Shown here: piece by piece, positions 35,880 through 48,050 of the stretch
Layout: the number at the start of each line of letters is the position of its first letter
How positions within the stretch are numbered: position 1 is the first letter of the stretch
Source of the DNA: Paguma larvata
Lineage: Eukaryota; Chordata; Mammalia; Carnivora; Viverridae
DNA: 64,000 nt
Assembly: GCA_030068075.1 (NCBI GenBank)
Contig: CM057826.1
Coordinates: 69,599,312-69,663,311, forward strand
Direction: 5' to 3'
Translations under genes and position numbers: made by a program
Notes under the pieces: generated by a model
The model's input: only the letters and a program-made list of their open reading frames with translations
Told to the model about the DNA's origin: nothing
The model's database searches: none

Positions 35880-36805
35880 CTTTTTTATTAATTTTTAAAA
35901 AACTTACATCCAAGTTAGTTAGCATATAGTGCAACAATGATTTCAAGAGTAGATTCATTAATGCCCCTTACCTACTTACCCCATCCCCCCTCCAAGAACT
36001 CCTCCCATAACTCTCTGTTTGTTCTCCATATTTAAGAGTCTCTTATGTTTTTGCCTCCTCCCTGTTTTTATATTATTTTTGGTTCCCTTCCCTTATGTTC
36101 CTCTGCTTTGTGTCTTAAAGTCCTCATATGAGTGAAGTCATATGATATTTGTCTCTCTTTGACTAATTTCAATTAGCATGATACCCTCTAGTTTCATCCA
36201 CGCAGTTGCAAATGGCAAGATTTTATTCTTTTTGATTGCCGAGTAATACTCCATTGTGTATATATACCACTTCTTCTTTAACCATTCATCCATCGATGGA
36301 CATTTGGGCTCTTTCCATACTTTGGCTATTGTTGATAGTCCTGCTATTAACTTTTGGGTGCATGTGCCCTTTCAAAACAGCATACCTGTATCCCTTGAAT
36401 AAATACCTAATAGTGCAACTGCTGGATCATAGGGGGGTTCTATATTTATTTTTTTAAGGAACTTCCATACTGTTTTCCAGAGTGGCTGCACCAGTTTGCA
36501 TTCCCACCATAGTGCAAAAGAGATCCTCTTTCTCTGCATCCTTGCCAGCATCTGTTGTTGCCTGAGTTATTAATGTTAGCCATTTTGACTGGTATGAGGT
36601 GATCTCATCATGGTTTTGATTTGTATTTCCCTGATGATGAGTGATATTGAGCATCATTTCATGTGTTTGTTGGCCATCTTCCTTGGAAAAGTGCCTGTTC
36701 ATGTCTTTTGCCCATTTCTTCACGGGATTATTTGTTTTTGGGGTGTTGAGATTGATAAATTCTTTTTAGATTTTCGATACTAACCCTTTATCTGATATGA
36801 CCATT
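35880..36805 (-). mobile_element. 5'-truncated LINE-1: 3' UTR and ORF2 C-terminus
   Basis: Antisense carnivore L1 3' UTR ('ccaagttagttagcatatag', 'gtttcatccacgcagttgca', 'taatactccattgtgtatat'). ORF2 C-terminal code follows; on the minus strand 36723-36454 contains MKKWAKDMNRHFSKED. It is less diverged than the L1M fragments, but has frameshifts and is truncated at about 36805. Confidence 0.92.
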
Positions 36806-37104
36806 ATGAATTGGAGACTCAAAACCTTTTTCCTAATTATTGATAATCTTCTCCCAGATTCTTGAGCACATTCTCAAATAACTAGAACAAAATGTTGTGT
36901 CATCACAGGGGAGCAGTTGCTCGGATTCAGATTTATTTTCATTTAAAGAAAATGATGTATTGCAAAATTTTTTGCACATCTGAGTTTCTAGGGTTTGATT
37001 TATTAGGTTTCTAGGTAAGTTTTAACATTTTGTATACTTAATAGCCTCTTGTATTGTATCGCATGCGTATATTAAAAGAATTTTGAAAAAAATTGATGCA
37101 AGTA

Positions 37105-37320
37105 GGGGAGCCTGGATAGCTCACTTGGTTAAGTGTCCAATTTCAGTGCAGATCAAGATCTCACGGTTCATGGGTTTGAGCCCTGTGTCAGGCTGCGTGC
37201 TTACAGCTCCAGAGCCTGGAGCTTGTTTCGGATTCTATATCTCCCTCTCTCTGCCCCTCCTCCACTTGCACTCTATGTGTCTCTCTTTCAAAAATAAACA
37301 TTAAAAAACTTTTAAAAAAT
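37105..37320 (+). mobile_element. SINEC
   Basis: The head GGGGAGCCTGGATAGCTCAC is followed by 'gggtttgagccctgtgtcag', 'cagagcctggagcttgtttc', CCCCTCC and tail 'aaaaataaacattaaaaaac'. Diverged. Confidence 0.94.
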
Positions 37321-38235
37321 GTTTAAAAAATGAAAGAGTTGGTAAAGTATATATTACATGGTTATTTTTCATATTGTTGAAACCATGGATTCTTAAATAA
37401 AAAAGGAGAATACATTTTATGATGAGGATATCCTATATAGAAATGAATTCGTAGAATGAATACAGAGTTCATAATGTAAAATTTTATAAAATATACAGAT
37501 GAATTGACAGTTATCCTTGGTTTCAGAATCTAGTTTTTAGTTTATAATTCCATAACGCTTTCCAAAATCAAAATATTTAATTTGGTTCACTTAGGAGACA
37601 ATTAGCCATATAAAACCAAGTCTGTAAAAAGAATAGTTTAAATATATATAATGACCTCAACCTCTGCACCATCAAATTATAAAGCTTCGTTTTGAACACT
37701 GACTTTCCGTTATACACCGCCAGGTTTCTCAAATAATCTCTAATAATAAATACAGCCTGAAATATAAGACAAAAATATGCAAAATTTTCAGTTACTGCAT
37801 ATAATCTTATGTTCTTAGGAAAGAAAGATTTAAGACTTCTCTTAATAAAAGGATTGTAATTATCCTCCTTAGCAAAATAATTTGCTCCTTATTCCATTTA
37901 AATATAGTTATTCAAAATAGGAACTAGAAACATATTATAAAAGAGATTTGTAATAAGGCAAATCCGTGTGTGATTCCTGGGTTAGTTGGTTGCCAGTGTT
38001 TGATCCCAGGCACTTTACTTAACATGACTAATGATCAATTGTGTCTTCAGTAATAGGAGGATATTTTCTGCATCATACTGTAGTATATGGATAAAACCAT
38101 ATGTTGGTCATAATATACTACTTAGAATTCATTATTTTGAATTGGTACTACACCAATTCATTATTTTGTTGGTACTATACCAAGAAATATCCATTTATAT
38201 CCAGCTAATTGATAAAATATATAAAATTTATCTTT
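37321..38235. other. Unique AT-rich DNA
   Basis: Nothing recognised. Confidence 0.45.
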
Positions 38236-38239
38236 TTAA

Positions 38240-38452
38240 AAAATTTTTATTTATTTTTGAGAGAAAGGATGTGAGAGCCAGAAAAAACACACACATGAGT
38301 GGGGGAGGGGCAGAGATAGAGGGGGACAGAGGATCCAAAGCAGGCTTTGTGCTAACAATAGTGAGCCCGATGTGGGGCTCAAACTCAAGAACCATGAGGT
38401 AATGACCTGAGTCGAAGTCGTATGCTTAACTGAATGAGCTTCCCAGGCACCC
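38240..38452 (-). mobile_element. SINEC
   Basis: Antisense copy: 'tttttatttatttttgagag', a GA-rich tract, 'ggatccaaagcaggctttg' and 'atgagcttcccaggcacccc'. Confidence 0.94.
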
Positions 38453-38454
38453 CC

Positions 38455-39129
38455 AAAATTAGTCTTACCTATTTATGAAATTGAAATTAGATGTCAAACA
38501 CAGTTTGTAAGTCCATTTTAATTTACTCTTGCTTTTGAAAATAGCAGGAGTTTTTATTCCTTTATATTCTGACACCACCAACTCACCAGCTTTGGAAATC
38601 TTAGGGTTTATGCACATTGCAGTTGTTAGTGTTCATCCTGGAAACCATGTGGAGAAACCCTGATGAGAAAGGAACACACCCAATGATAAGCAGCCTAACC
38701 AAAGCAGAGAAAGAGATAATGCTGTTCCCCTAGCTTTACCAACTACAATGAACATATTTGAAAGCAGAAACTAAAATGTATTCAATATAGTTGTATGAGT
38801 CAACCAACTTCTGTTTTTTTTTCCTTAAATAAATTCTAAATTCATATGTTCTAATTAGTTATGCTAACGTTATAGAATTTACTAAGATTATAAAATTTAC
38901 ATTTATTGTACATTTATTTTCTTTAAACACACTCTATTTTCTTCACTTACTTGAAGTTTTTTACATGTGATTAGAAAAATGATATAATCTAAAATATGAC
39001 AGTTAATATTTTGTAGGAAGAGAGATGCTATATGGCATTGACTCAAGATCTACAACATAATTTTGTATTTGTAATTCTTTCTTAGACAATATACTGGGCT
39101 GTGGAGAGAAATATACAGATGAAACTCTA
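38455..39129. other. Unique DNA
   Basis: No feature accepted. 38,560-38,760 is less AT-rich and repeat-free but has no coding signal. Confidence 0.4.
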
Positions 39130-39420
39130 AAAAATTTTTAAATATTTGATTAGTTTATTTTTAATTAAAGTATAGTTGTTGGCACACAATGTTACATTAG
39201 TTCCAGGTGTACAATATAGTGCTTTGACAACTCTGTAAGTTACGCTATGCTCACCACAAGGATAGCTACCATCTGTCACCCTACAATGTTATTATAATAT
39301 TATTGACTGTACTTCCTATGCTGTACCTATTATGGATAAAGGAGAGGTGGATATACAGTCTTCCAGTGATGGAATGAAAAAATCACGAGGATCAAAGGTA
39401 CAGCCTAGAGTTTTGAATAT
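39130..39420 (-). mobile_element. Short LINE-1 3' UTR insertion with an inverted 5' segment
   Basis: 39130-39330 is antisense L1 3' UTR ('aaagtatagttgttggcaca', 'ttccaggtgtacaatatagt', 'ctatgctcaccacaaggata', 'tatgctgtacct'). The adjoining 39345-39415 is L1 3' UTR from just upstream in the consensus, but in the opposite orientation ('agtcttccagtgatggaatg', 'aggtacagcctag'). Both halves end with a version of 'aggtacagc' at the junction side. This is the layout known from twin-primed L1 insertion. Confidence 0.75.
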
Positions 39421-39699
39421 ATTTAAGCAATTTTATCAAAAGTAAGTTCAACTGCAATTATTGACCACATATTAATAACATTTATACATTTTTATGTTTT
39501 TTGTCTCTTCAAAAGAGCTTAATATTTGTCTTTACCCTTAGCAACTGCTCTATTCTTAAATTAATGTATTCCTGAAATATAATTTAATTGAAATTATTAA
39601 AAATAATATAGAGCATTTGTCAGTGTTATGATTTTTAAATTTTTTTCTGTATTACCTTGAATGAATAAAAAATGAAACAAAATATGGTATATATGTACA

Positions 39700-40440
39700 G
39701 CAACTTTGTCATTAAGCTAAATAAAAAAAAAAAAACTAGCTTTTCCCTGTTTAGGTTACTATTGAAACTACAGCAGACCAAATATTTCCCAGGGATGTTT
39801 TTCACCTAGCTCATTTACACAGTCATATTAGGCCTAATTAGTATTTTTTAGTCATAAGTTATTCTTAATAACCTGAGGACTATTGCATTGGTGTTACAAT
39901 TTATAGGTCTATAAGAAAAGCAAGTTCGAGAAGGGACAATCTCCTAATTTGCATGTGCTAATTAGATAGATATTAATTCTAATTTTAAAATCAGTAATTT
40001 AATATTTTTGGTAAACTAGGACAAGATAGTAATTCTAATTAGTTATACCAAATTGTTACTAAATGGAACAGATTTAATAGTCCCTTTGAATCCGTTAAGA
40101 AAAGTTTGGTTGTAATAAATATCTCTGTGCATTGTTTTGACCTCTGCTTCAACTACACAATCCCAATTTGTTTTAAATGTTTTCCGAGGTATAGGACTCT
40201 ATGATTAATATCTCTTGCTGTGTTATCTCTGCTGCTAATGAAAAACATTGGGTGTTCTTTCACTTCACAGAATGCAAACGCAGATGAAAAAATTTCACAG
40301 GTGAACTCCTTATGAACACTTCTAATTGCTTAGGAACAGTGTTTGAAAATCTCGAGTAATTTGCCATTATTATAATGAATAGCATAAACTGTAATTTTTC
40401 ATAGTAATTAACTTGTGTCAGCACCATTATTTTTCATTAA
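39700..40440. promoter_or_regulatory. Possible conserved non-coding block
   Basis: No repeat was recognised for 700 bp. The text is dense with TAAT/ATTA homeodomain-type cores, has an octamer-like ATTTGCAT at about 39947 and keeps a non-degenerate look. Coding frames are closed. Inference only: resembles deeply conserved developmental enhancers. Confidence 0.25.
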
Positions 40441-40874
40441 TTATAAATGAGAAAGAATGAAAGAACACCCGCAGGAACAGATGTGCGAAATTGTCTCTTA
40501 GGTTCTGATTTAGATTTTGTTTTATGTTTTTCCTTTTTTTTTTTCCTACTCAATATACAGTTTTGGGTATACTGTGGAGCATGAAGAAAGTGCACATGGT
40601 GATACCTACTTGGGGCAGAAAGGGACAAAGGGCATTTAATTAGATTGTTGCCATGAAGTCCGTCCAGTGTTTTAATAAAAGTTGTTACTGGTGTGTCAGA
40701 TAAAACTACTGAAGAAGACAAACAAAAAAACTACTACTTTACTTTTAATAAATACAGCTAAGATAATTTGAGAAAATGTTATTTGACTATCTTTTTCTTT
40801 TGTGAGTAATATAAAAGCCAACATCCAGTTTTGCCAGATTTTAAGCCTGTGGTGTATTAGCTGAAGCCAAATTT

Positions 40875-40950
40875 AAAAAAAGCAAAGGAGGAATGAAGGA
40901 AGGAAGGAGGGAAGGAAGGAAGGGGAAAGGATAGAAGGAGGAAGAGGGGT
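40875..40950. repeat. Polypurine (GGAA)n tract
   Basis: About 75 nt of G/A-only repeat, interrupted GAAG/GGAA units. Confidence 0.9.
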
Positions 40951-42029
40951 GTACTTTATGGTGATATTTGTCTGGTTGGTTGTATTTATGTGTGTGTGTG
41001 ATTTTACATAAGAGCTTTCATGTGGTTTCTAGAGGGCAGAATACAAGTATATGTTGGGAATTTTTGTATTATATCTACTGTTTTTAACCTCTTATGTAAT
41101 AATCAATTCAAAATTATTGTATTCTAAATTCGTTGTAGCCTTATAGTACATTAAAGTGGTAACTTGACTAGCAGAAATCTAGAGATATCATGCTTCCTCT
41201 TGGCTCTTTATAAACTTTGATCAGAATCATTCTGTTCTCACAATCATTCTTATCACATGATGTCAAAAAAAAAAAAAAAGGCTGAACTGTCAATTTTGTC
41301 AAAGGTGACTTCCTCTGGAAATTGCTTTTTATTTTATCATAATCTTTCTCAGCATTGATCCACTTATTTTCCCTAGCTTATCGAATCCCTCTAGATTTAT
41401 ACTATATTTCAGATACTTTCCTACCCTCTATACCAAATTAAAATGTCCCTGCCGTATACCATAGTTTTTATTGATATCTACATGTTTATGCTCTTTAAAA
41501 ATCTTTTTATTTATACCTATTGTTTGTACCTATTTAAGAGATCTTACCTCTGTTGAAAAGAATTATTTATGGTCAATGTCACTGTACCCCAAGCAACAAG
41601 CAAACACCAAGATGTCATTTGTACCTTGTTCTTTGAAACAACTTAATTTCCTATAGAATGCTGTTATTACCAATTTGCTTTAAGCTTCTGACAGAAAACA
41701 GACTAGGGTATTTTTAAAATTGTGACACTTCTATAAATATACTGGTCTTTGCTACTCAACATGCCAATATGAAGTGATAAATGTATCTTTTTTGATAGAT
41801 AAGTAATCAAAAATGTATCTTGCTTCTGACAGAATGGTAGTGAGAGTTAGAAGCCCATAAACATACACACACTGATGCACACATATACATATGGTTTTCT
41901 TTAGCTAAATTTTCTGTGGCCACATTTTTATTATAAATCCTGGTCAAATATTTATCTTAACTGAGAGAAGTCTTGTATAAAGATTATTTTACATTAAGTG
42001 CCATGTTTACTTCCTTTGGGTATATCCCT
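40951..42029. other. Unique AT-rich DNA
   Basis: An A-run at about 41266-41279; otherwise nothing recognised. Confidence 0.45.
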
Positions 42030-42440
42030 CTGTTGTCCTTCTTATTTCATTCTGATCAGTGTCTTTCCAGACTCCTTGATTCACCCTGGCCCCAAGATAT
42101 GTGCTCTTGTCATTCTCTCTACCAGATTGTTCTTTCTACGAATAACTGCAGGACTTGCTATCTCATATTCTTCAAGTCTTTGCTGAAATGACACATCCCA
42201 TCTTTAACCCTGTAAGCTTTTTATTACTGGAACTTTTCTCCCTTTACCACATACCTTTTTTCTCTGTAGCATCTAATTCTTTTCAGTGCAAATGATGTAT
42301 AATGTGTTGTCCATGTCTCTCCACGAAAAGGTCTCTTTCTTGAATGTAAAGAATGTTGCTTATTTTGTCCCCTAAAAATATTCTAAACACCTAGAACACA
42401 CCTAGCATTTAGTAGGCTTTCAATAAATATATGTTTAATA
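42030..42440 (+). mobile_element. LINE-2 3' end
   Basis: The order of motifs matches the L2 3' region: 'caagtctttgctgaaatgac' with 'acatcccatctttaaccctg', then 'cttgaatgtaaagaatg', 'attttgtcccc', 'cacctagaacaca', 'tagcatttagtaggctttca' and 'ataaatatatgtttaataaa'. It is an ancient, pre-eutherian insertion. Confidence 0.8.
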
Positions 42441-42740
42441 AATTTATCCAAAAATAACTTATTGAGTTACTTGTGGCTCTTGATGCCACTGTTTACACCT
42501 TTGCCTTCAACCTCACATTATCTTTCAGTTGTCAGAAAGAATAGAGAAATGCTCAATTTGTAATCTTTCATCATGTACTTTTTATGCTGCTAGCTTAAAT
42601 GAAAAGACATAACTGAAAAGTTTGTACATTGGGTACCTTGCAAAATATTTTGTTAACTTGTACATAAACATACTCAGTATTATTTTGGAACACATTTCAA
42701 GATGATACTGTCTGTAACCACTTTTTAAAACCTGGGATCC

Positions 42741-43150
42741 TGTTCTGAAGAAGAATGGAATCTATAAACAAGGATAAGGGCAGCACAGGCACCAAGTTTA
42801 TTAGGGCAAGAATGAAACAAAAGAAAAAGAAAAAAAAACAAAACAAAACAAAAAACAAAACAAAACAAACTCCCACTGCCCGGGAGGGGCTCCTTAAGGA
42901 GGAGGCCATTAAGGCGGCTGAGAAGGACGCTCATATGGGTTACAATGGCGGCACCTTTGGAGGGGGAGTTGCTGGGCAGCTGCTGATTCAGGATATGGTC
43001 CAGGGTGGTTTGTTCCAGGGAGTGGTTATTTTAGAAGGTCGAGAACTCTCTGCTCCATTGTTAACAAGGGATTGCTTATCCCTGTCTGCTCAAGGTCAGT
43101 CTGTCTCCTCAGTACCAACAATAATAAAATGCAATTCCATTTTCGAAACA
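42741..43150 (-). mobile_element. Solo LTR-like element of an endogenous retrovirus, minus strand
   Basis: Read on the minus strand the segment starts TGTTTCGAAAATGG and ends CTTCAGAACA, so it has TG...CA termini with a short imperfect inverted repeat. It has a GC-rich middle and an AATAAA at 42802-42797, followed by GT-rich sequence, as at an LTR R/U5 border. An internal AAAAC/AAAAAC tract (about 42820-42867) looks like a later expansion. No gag, pol or env adjoins it, so it would be a solo LTR. No clear 4-6 bp target duplication was found, so the borders are uncertain. Confidence 0.55.
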
Positions 43151-45364
43151 CAACCTTAGTTTAAATATCTTTCTTTTATGAGAAATAATATGATAACTTC
43201 TAGAGGTCCTCAAACGTGTGAATAAGTGTTTAATCAGAACCAGTGTGCAATCATCTCACAAAGCCTGAAATATTCACGGTCCTAAGTCTAGAGTTATTTA
43301 GATAAGTGGTCATATATAATTTAGTGATGGAATGAAGGTGAAGTTTCAGTGTACATGCTTGTGGCTTCTTTACAGATCTTGAAGGAATCAGGAAAACTAT
43401 GCATTTAAGGACTCAGATGGTGACATAACTCAGGTATAAAGAATGGGGAAGACTGTTTTTGGCTTAGGGTTGTCATTCAGACATCTAGTTATCCATATCT
43501 ATAGTTTGTATATTTTGTTGTTTTCTGTTCTTTCTATTGTGTTTTATTATACAAATCACTTCAGATGTCCATAGATTGCTAATTGATTTTATTTCTGGGA
43601 ATTTCATAATTTATTAACTACTAAGGGACCTCCATGAATCAGACCATTCTCAATGATCCTGTTTCCCCATGCCTGCCCCTCACCTCCATTTCCTGTTATA
43701 TACTTTGTCTTATAATTAACCAGCACCTCCTGTGTTCAGCGTCAGTGGATATTTCCACACCCTGCTGATAGATGGAAACCACATTTAATTGTTGCCCTCT
43801 CCCAGCCTTCCAGAGTAAAACAAATTGAAAATTTGGCATAGTTTATTTAGATTTTCCCACTTTCCTAAGTATAGTAGATCCCAAGGAATTAAAGAGAGGA
43901 AAGTGCTGTAGGAATACCTGTCAAGAGACTTGAAGAAGAATGGGTAGGTGGAAATCTCATGATGACCTAATTAAGCCCCCTTGTCTCCCAAAAGCTTTGC
44001 CTTCTATTCTTTTAGACCAAGAGATTTTTCATTTTGGATGGCACTTAACCGGCATTACTTACAGTTCCGTTCTCTTTCGTATTACCCAACCTTCAAATCT
44101 ATTGGAACCTAAGGCGAGTGCCTGAATCTCTGCAGAGTGCCACAGGGACTATATAGTTAGTTTGGTTCAAGCTTTTGGTTCATTATACATTTCCGGACAC
44201 TTTTCACAAGTCTATTTCTACAAATATTCTTCAGGCTTTTGAAATGCTAGGTGGTCAACTTTGGCAGTTTTTTCTGTTCCCTAAACTTTCTGCATTTCCC
44301 CCAACCTCACCATCAATAATGGCTGAGGTTAAATTCTGCCTCCTAGCTAAGAACAAAGAGTGAAGAACTTCAGGGGCAAGTTAAACTTTCTTTTATGAAA
44401 AAAGAGTGGCTTCTGCAAGAAGAGAAACTCAGTGGGTAGTGTTTCAAGTAAGTTTAGTTATTCTTAAGCCCTAGTCCTCCAAAGCTTCCTATTGTTATTA
44501 TTACAATTGTTAGACTTCCGTAATTTTCCCAGTAGAGATAGGATGAAGTTGTGAATCAAATAGGTTGGCTACTTTGGCAACCAGCTATATCCACGTCTGT
44601 GTCTATATCTGAATGTTTATGTTCCCAATTCTGTTAGCACAGCCATAAAATAATTTTTTCAGCATGGTTATGTCTTGGGGTGATGTCTAAGTTATGTTTA
44701 AGAGATTTGAATTTGTCATCTTAATTTATCCAGTGTTCTGTTGCAACTAAATCATCCAACTTAATGGATGCTATCAGCCACAAATGACAGCATTTGTGTT
44801 AAATTGGTGGAGCAACAAGTATCTCCTTGCTGTGAGTTTTACTATCAATTTGCTTACATGATTTCATGGCCTATTTTACCATTGTATGTCGATGGTCAAA
44901 GGCTTCCTCCCATTCAATGTCTTTTATTGTTTCTTAATAACCAATTCTGAATACCCTACTTTTCTTAAGTAAATCTTGTCAAAACTCAATCTGGTACCAA
45001 CTTTGATGCTAATTAGGATTCTTTGATTGTGATCGATAAAATCTGACTCACAATTTATCGAATAATTTAAAAATCAGAAAAGAATTATATTATGCAAAGT
45101 ATATTGGGTAGCGCCCAGAACTGAGAAAATGAGAAAAAAAAATTAATTCAGACATAAAATAAACCAGAGTAACTCTGGCTATCTTAGAAACAGAAACTTA
45201 CTGACAGTGCTTAATGTGCCGTCATCTGACTGACACAGCTTCAAAATTGTTGGGACACTGCATTTCCAAACAAGATTTCAACTGCCTACATGAGAGGAGA
45301 CTTATAATACTACTAAATTTACTGTAAACTGACTTGCCAAGAATTAATCACATAAGATAATAAT
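43151..45364. other. Unique DNA, about 2.2 kb
   Basis: No repeat or gene accepted. Several short open stretches on the plus strand between 43,940 and 44,950 lack splice or family support. Confidence 0.4.
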
Positions 45365-45545
45365 ATGGGCCAAAAACCACTTTAAGCATTTTATACATTT
45401 TATCTCATTTAATATTCAAAGTAACCTTAAAAGCAAGTATCATTAATATCTTTATGTGACATAAGAGGAGAGTGGGCTCAGAGAGGTAGGGAAATTGGCC
45501 CAGGTCACAGGACCAGGAAGTAGTAAACAGTCTCACACAAAAAAG
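45365..45545 (-). mobile_element. MIR SINE
   Basis: The reverse complement of MIR: 'cattttatctcatttaatat', 'aaagtaaccttaaaagcaag', 'ataagaggagagtgggctca', 'gagaggtagggaaattggcc', 'caggtcacaggaccaggaag'. Well preserved for a MIR. Confidence 0.88.
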
Positions 45546-46593
45546 GTCTCATTCAGCTCTGGGCTCCACCAGTCTTCTGTGTGGCTAATTCACAGACCAG
45601 AACTGTATTTATGTTTTTACGACTTCAATTTTTCTGCAGTAAAGCTATTTTTTTTCTCATTATTTGGATTGGATCTTTCTTTTACAAAATTACGGAACTT
45701 TTCTTATACCTACGAGAGTATCAATTCTGCAAGCACAACACTGAAAATTATAATTAAAGCAACAGATACAAACTATAGGGACTCATTCAAAGCAAAGAAA
45801 TAGTTCCTTTACTTACTTCTCTTACTTATCAAGTTTCAAAGTTAGTGGTTTATTCTCGATCTTTTGATTATGATTTTCTAGTTTTTCACATTGAGGCTTG
45901 AAGGTGTTTCTTAAATGCTTAATTTTTGCAACTTATAATAGTGACTTATTTATTAAATTTATTAAATTTATTTAAAATTATTAAATTTTTTATTAAAAAT
46001 AAATCCATTAATTTATTTATTAAATTTATTTTAAAATTATTTTAAAAAATCGTGACCTAACTCATAAGAAACATGTAAATTCCCCAAAGATATTCAATTG
46101 GAAATGAAATTTCTCACATTGTAGGACAAGTTATTCACACGGGTCTGTTGGAAAAAATTGTGTATGAAACAAATCCTTATTTATTTATTTATTTATTTAT
46201 TAATTATTTATTTCTTTCTGATCTAAGAGTAGGAAAAGTCTCAACAATTATGCAGTCCATTTCTCCTAAAGTTTTCTTTTGCTTTGTGTATTTTGGCAGT
46301 ATACTTTTTACTGTATTTTTATTTTCTTCAACATGTCTTATGTACTGTTAAGATAGCCCTTATTAATCATTCACAAATATTTTTCACAGTAAAATCTTAC
46401 TTTCCAGTTGATATTGCTATTCAGTCCAGTTTCTTTATTTTTGAATTTTCCTAATATAACTTTCTAAAATTGGATTTTAATTTTTCATTGTGTGTGTGTG
46501 CGTGCGCACGTGTGTGTAAAATACTCAACTTGAAGTTGTAAAGCCTTCAAATATAATAAAGAATTTCAAATTATTAGGCCACACAAGACAAGA
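45546..46593. other. Unique AT-rich DNA with simple repeats
   Basis: TTAAATTTATT-type low-complexity sequence at 45940-46050, an (ATTT)n tract at about 46174-46213 and a short TG/CG tract at about 46489-46517. Nothing else. Confidence 0.6.
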
Positions 46594-46871
46594 TGTTATT
46601 GATAGGGAAAAAATCTGTTATCCAATGGCTGACAGAACTGATAGGGGAACTCCAGTCCCTGCCCGAAGACTCCCATTCCGGATTTTCCTTCCCACCTCCA
46701 CGTAGCACACAAACAGACTATAAATTGTTGTCTCTGCCTCTGCTGTGGGCTCAGACCTCTGGAGAGTGATCTCCTCTGTGCCCGCTGGTGTAAAATAAAC
46801 CTCCTGCCTTCCAAGATCTCCCAGTGCCGCTTGGTTCTTCTGCCAGGTAATCCAGACCAGGTTCCATAACA
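46594..46871 (+). mobile_element. Solo LTR-like element of an endogenous retrovirus, plus strand
   Basis: Begins TGTTAT and ends ATAACA, a perfect 6-bp inverted repeat with TG...CA termini. Inside are 'aatggctgacag', a TATAAA at 46718-46723, and AATAAA at 46794-46799 followed by 'cctcctgccttccaagatct', a typical gammaretrovirus-like U3-R-U5 order. At 278 bp it is short for an LTR and may be internally deleted. No flanking viral genes and no clear target duplication. Confidence 0.65.
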
Positions 46872-47274
46872 TTATGATTGCTCATACTTATTTGATTTTA
46901 TGGTTTCTATTTCTGAACCTTGATTTCTATGGGCTTATTTTACTTTATTTTAACACAAAATTCATTCGCTTTTATTGATTTAAATTTGTTGTATTAAGTA
47001 TTGTATTAAGTTTGTTTGGGAAGTATACATCCTTTAAAAATTCTTATCATTCTAAAAATATTTTTTAATTTAATTATTAAAGTCAATAATAAAATAGTAT
47101 TTTACCATATACCACCAACACACATCATCCCTATAAAATGTAAATTAGTAATTTACATCTTCCATATTCTTCTAGATTACTTCCACTTGTATAATATGCA
47201 TTTAAGATTCTTTCATTTCTTTTCAAGACTTAATAGTTCATTTCTTTTTAGCCCTTAGTAATATTTCCTTGTCA
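46872..47274. other. Unique AT-rich DNA
   Basis: Nothing recognised. Confidence 0.45.
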
Positions 47275-47760
47275 GATATACCATAGATTATTCATTCACC
47301 TACTGAAGGACATCTTCACTGCTTCCAACTTTTGGCATTTGTGAATAAAATTGCTATAAATATCTGTGTACAAGTTTTGTGTGAACATAAATTTTCAACT
47401 CCTTTGGGTAAATACCAAGGAAGATGGCCACTGAATCTTATGGTGAGAAGTGTTTAGTTTTATAAGAAACCACCAAACTGTCTCCCAAAGTGACTGTACC
47501 ATTTTGCATTCCCACCAACATGAATGAGAGTTCCTATTGTTCTGCATTCTTGCCAGCATTTGTTGTTCACAATATTTTGTGTATTAGCCATTCTAATAGA
47601 TATGTAGTGGTATCTTGTTATTTTAATTTGCATTTCACTGAGGACATATGATGTTAAACATCTTTTCATATGCTTAGTTGCAGTCTGTATATCTTCTTTG
47701 GTGAAGTATCTTTTAGGATATTTGGCTAATTTTTAGATCAAGTTGTTTGTCTGTTTTCTT
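47275..47760 (-). mobile_element. Old LINE-1 fragment: 3' UTR and ORF2 C-terminus
   Basis: Antisense L1M text: 'tattcattcacctactgaag', 'tttggcatttgtgaataaaa', 'ttgcattcccaccaacatga', 'tgccagcatttgttgttcac'. A minus-strand piece at 47669-47460 contains NIVNNKCWQECRTIG, the ORF2 C-terminal motif. Confidence 0.85.
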
Positions 47761-47879
47761 CACTTTTTTTGTGCAGAGTAAATATAATTTATTTTTAGAA
47801 GTAATGAGTCATTAACATATACTTCAAGAGGTAATTAAAATAAATTGAGAGGAGTTGACTGTAAGGCTCAGAGATTTCT

Positions 47880-48050
47880 TTTTTTGAGATATAATTGACA
47901 TATAATTTTACATGTGCTTACGGTGTAAACCCTATTGATTTGATACAGTTATGTGCTGCTATATGATTACCGCTGTAGTATTAGCTAACACCTCTATTGG
48001 GTCACATAGTACCATTTCTTTATTGTAATGAGAACATTTAAGATCTAGTC
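47880..48050 (-). mobile_element. Older host LINE-1, 3' UTR part left of the nested L1
   Basis: Antisense L1M 3' UTR from 'gagatataattgacatataa' to 'gagaacatttaagatctagt'. It breaks at 48050, and its continuation is found at 52731, 4.7 kb away. Confidence 0.85.
48046..48050 (+). repeat. Left target duplication TAGTC of the nested L1
   Basis: TAGTC here and at 52726-52730. Joining the host L1 across the two copies restores the usual L1 3' UTR order 'gatctagtctcttaacaac'. Confidence 0.7.

Noticed and set aside
39370..39441. Splice-like open stretch on the plus strand ending at a GTAAGT donor (near 39442)
   Set aside because: The sequence reads as L1 3' UTR in inverted orientation, so the open frame and splice-like motifs are repeat-derived.
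42755..43159. 134-codon plus-strand open frame with a Lys/Gln-rich start
   Set aside because: It runs antisense through an LTR-like element and an A-rich tract; no protein character beyond that.
45495..45803. 102-codon open frame after a MIR
   Set aside because: It begins in MIR sequence and has no splice or family support.
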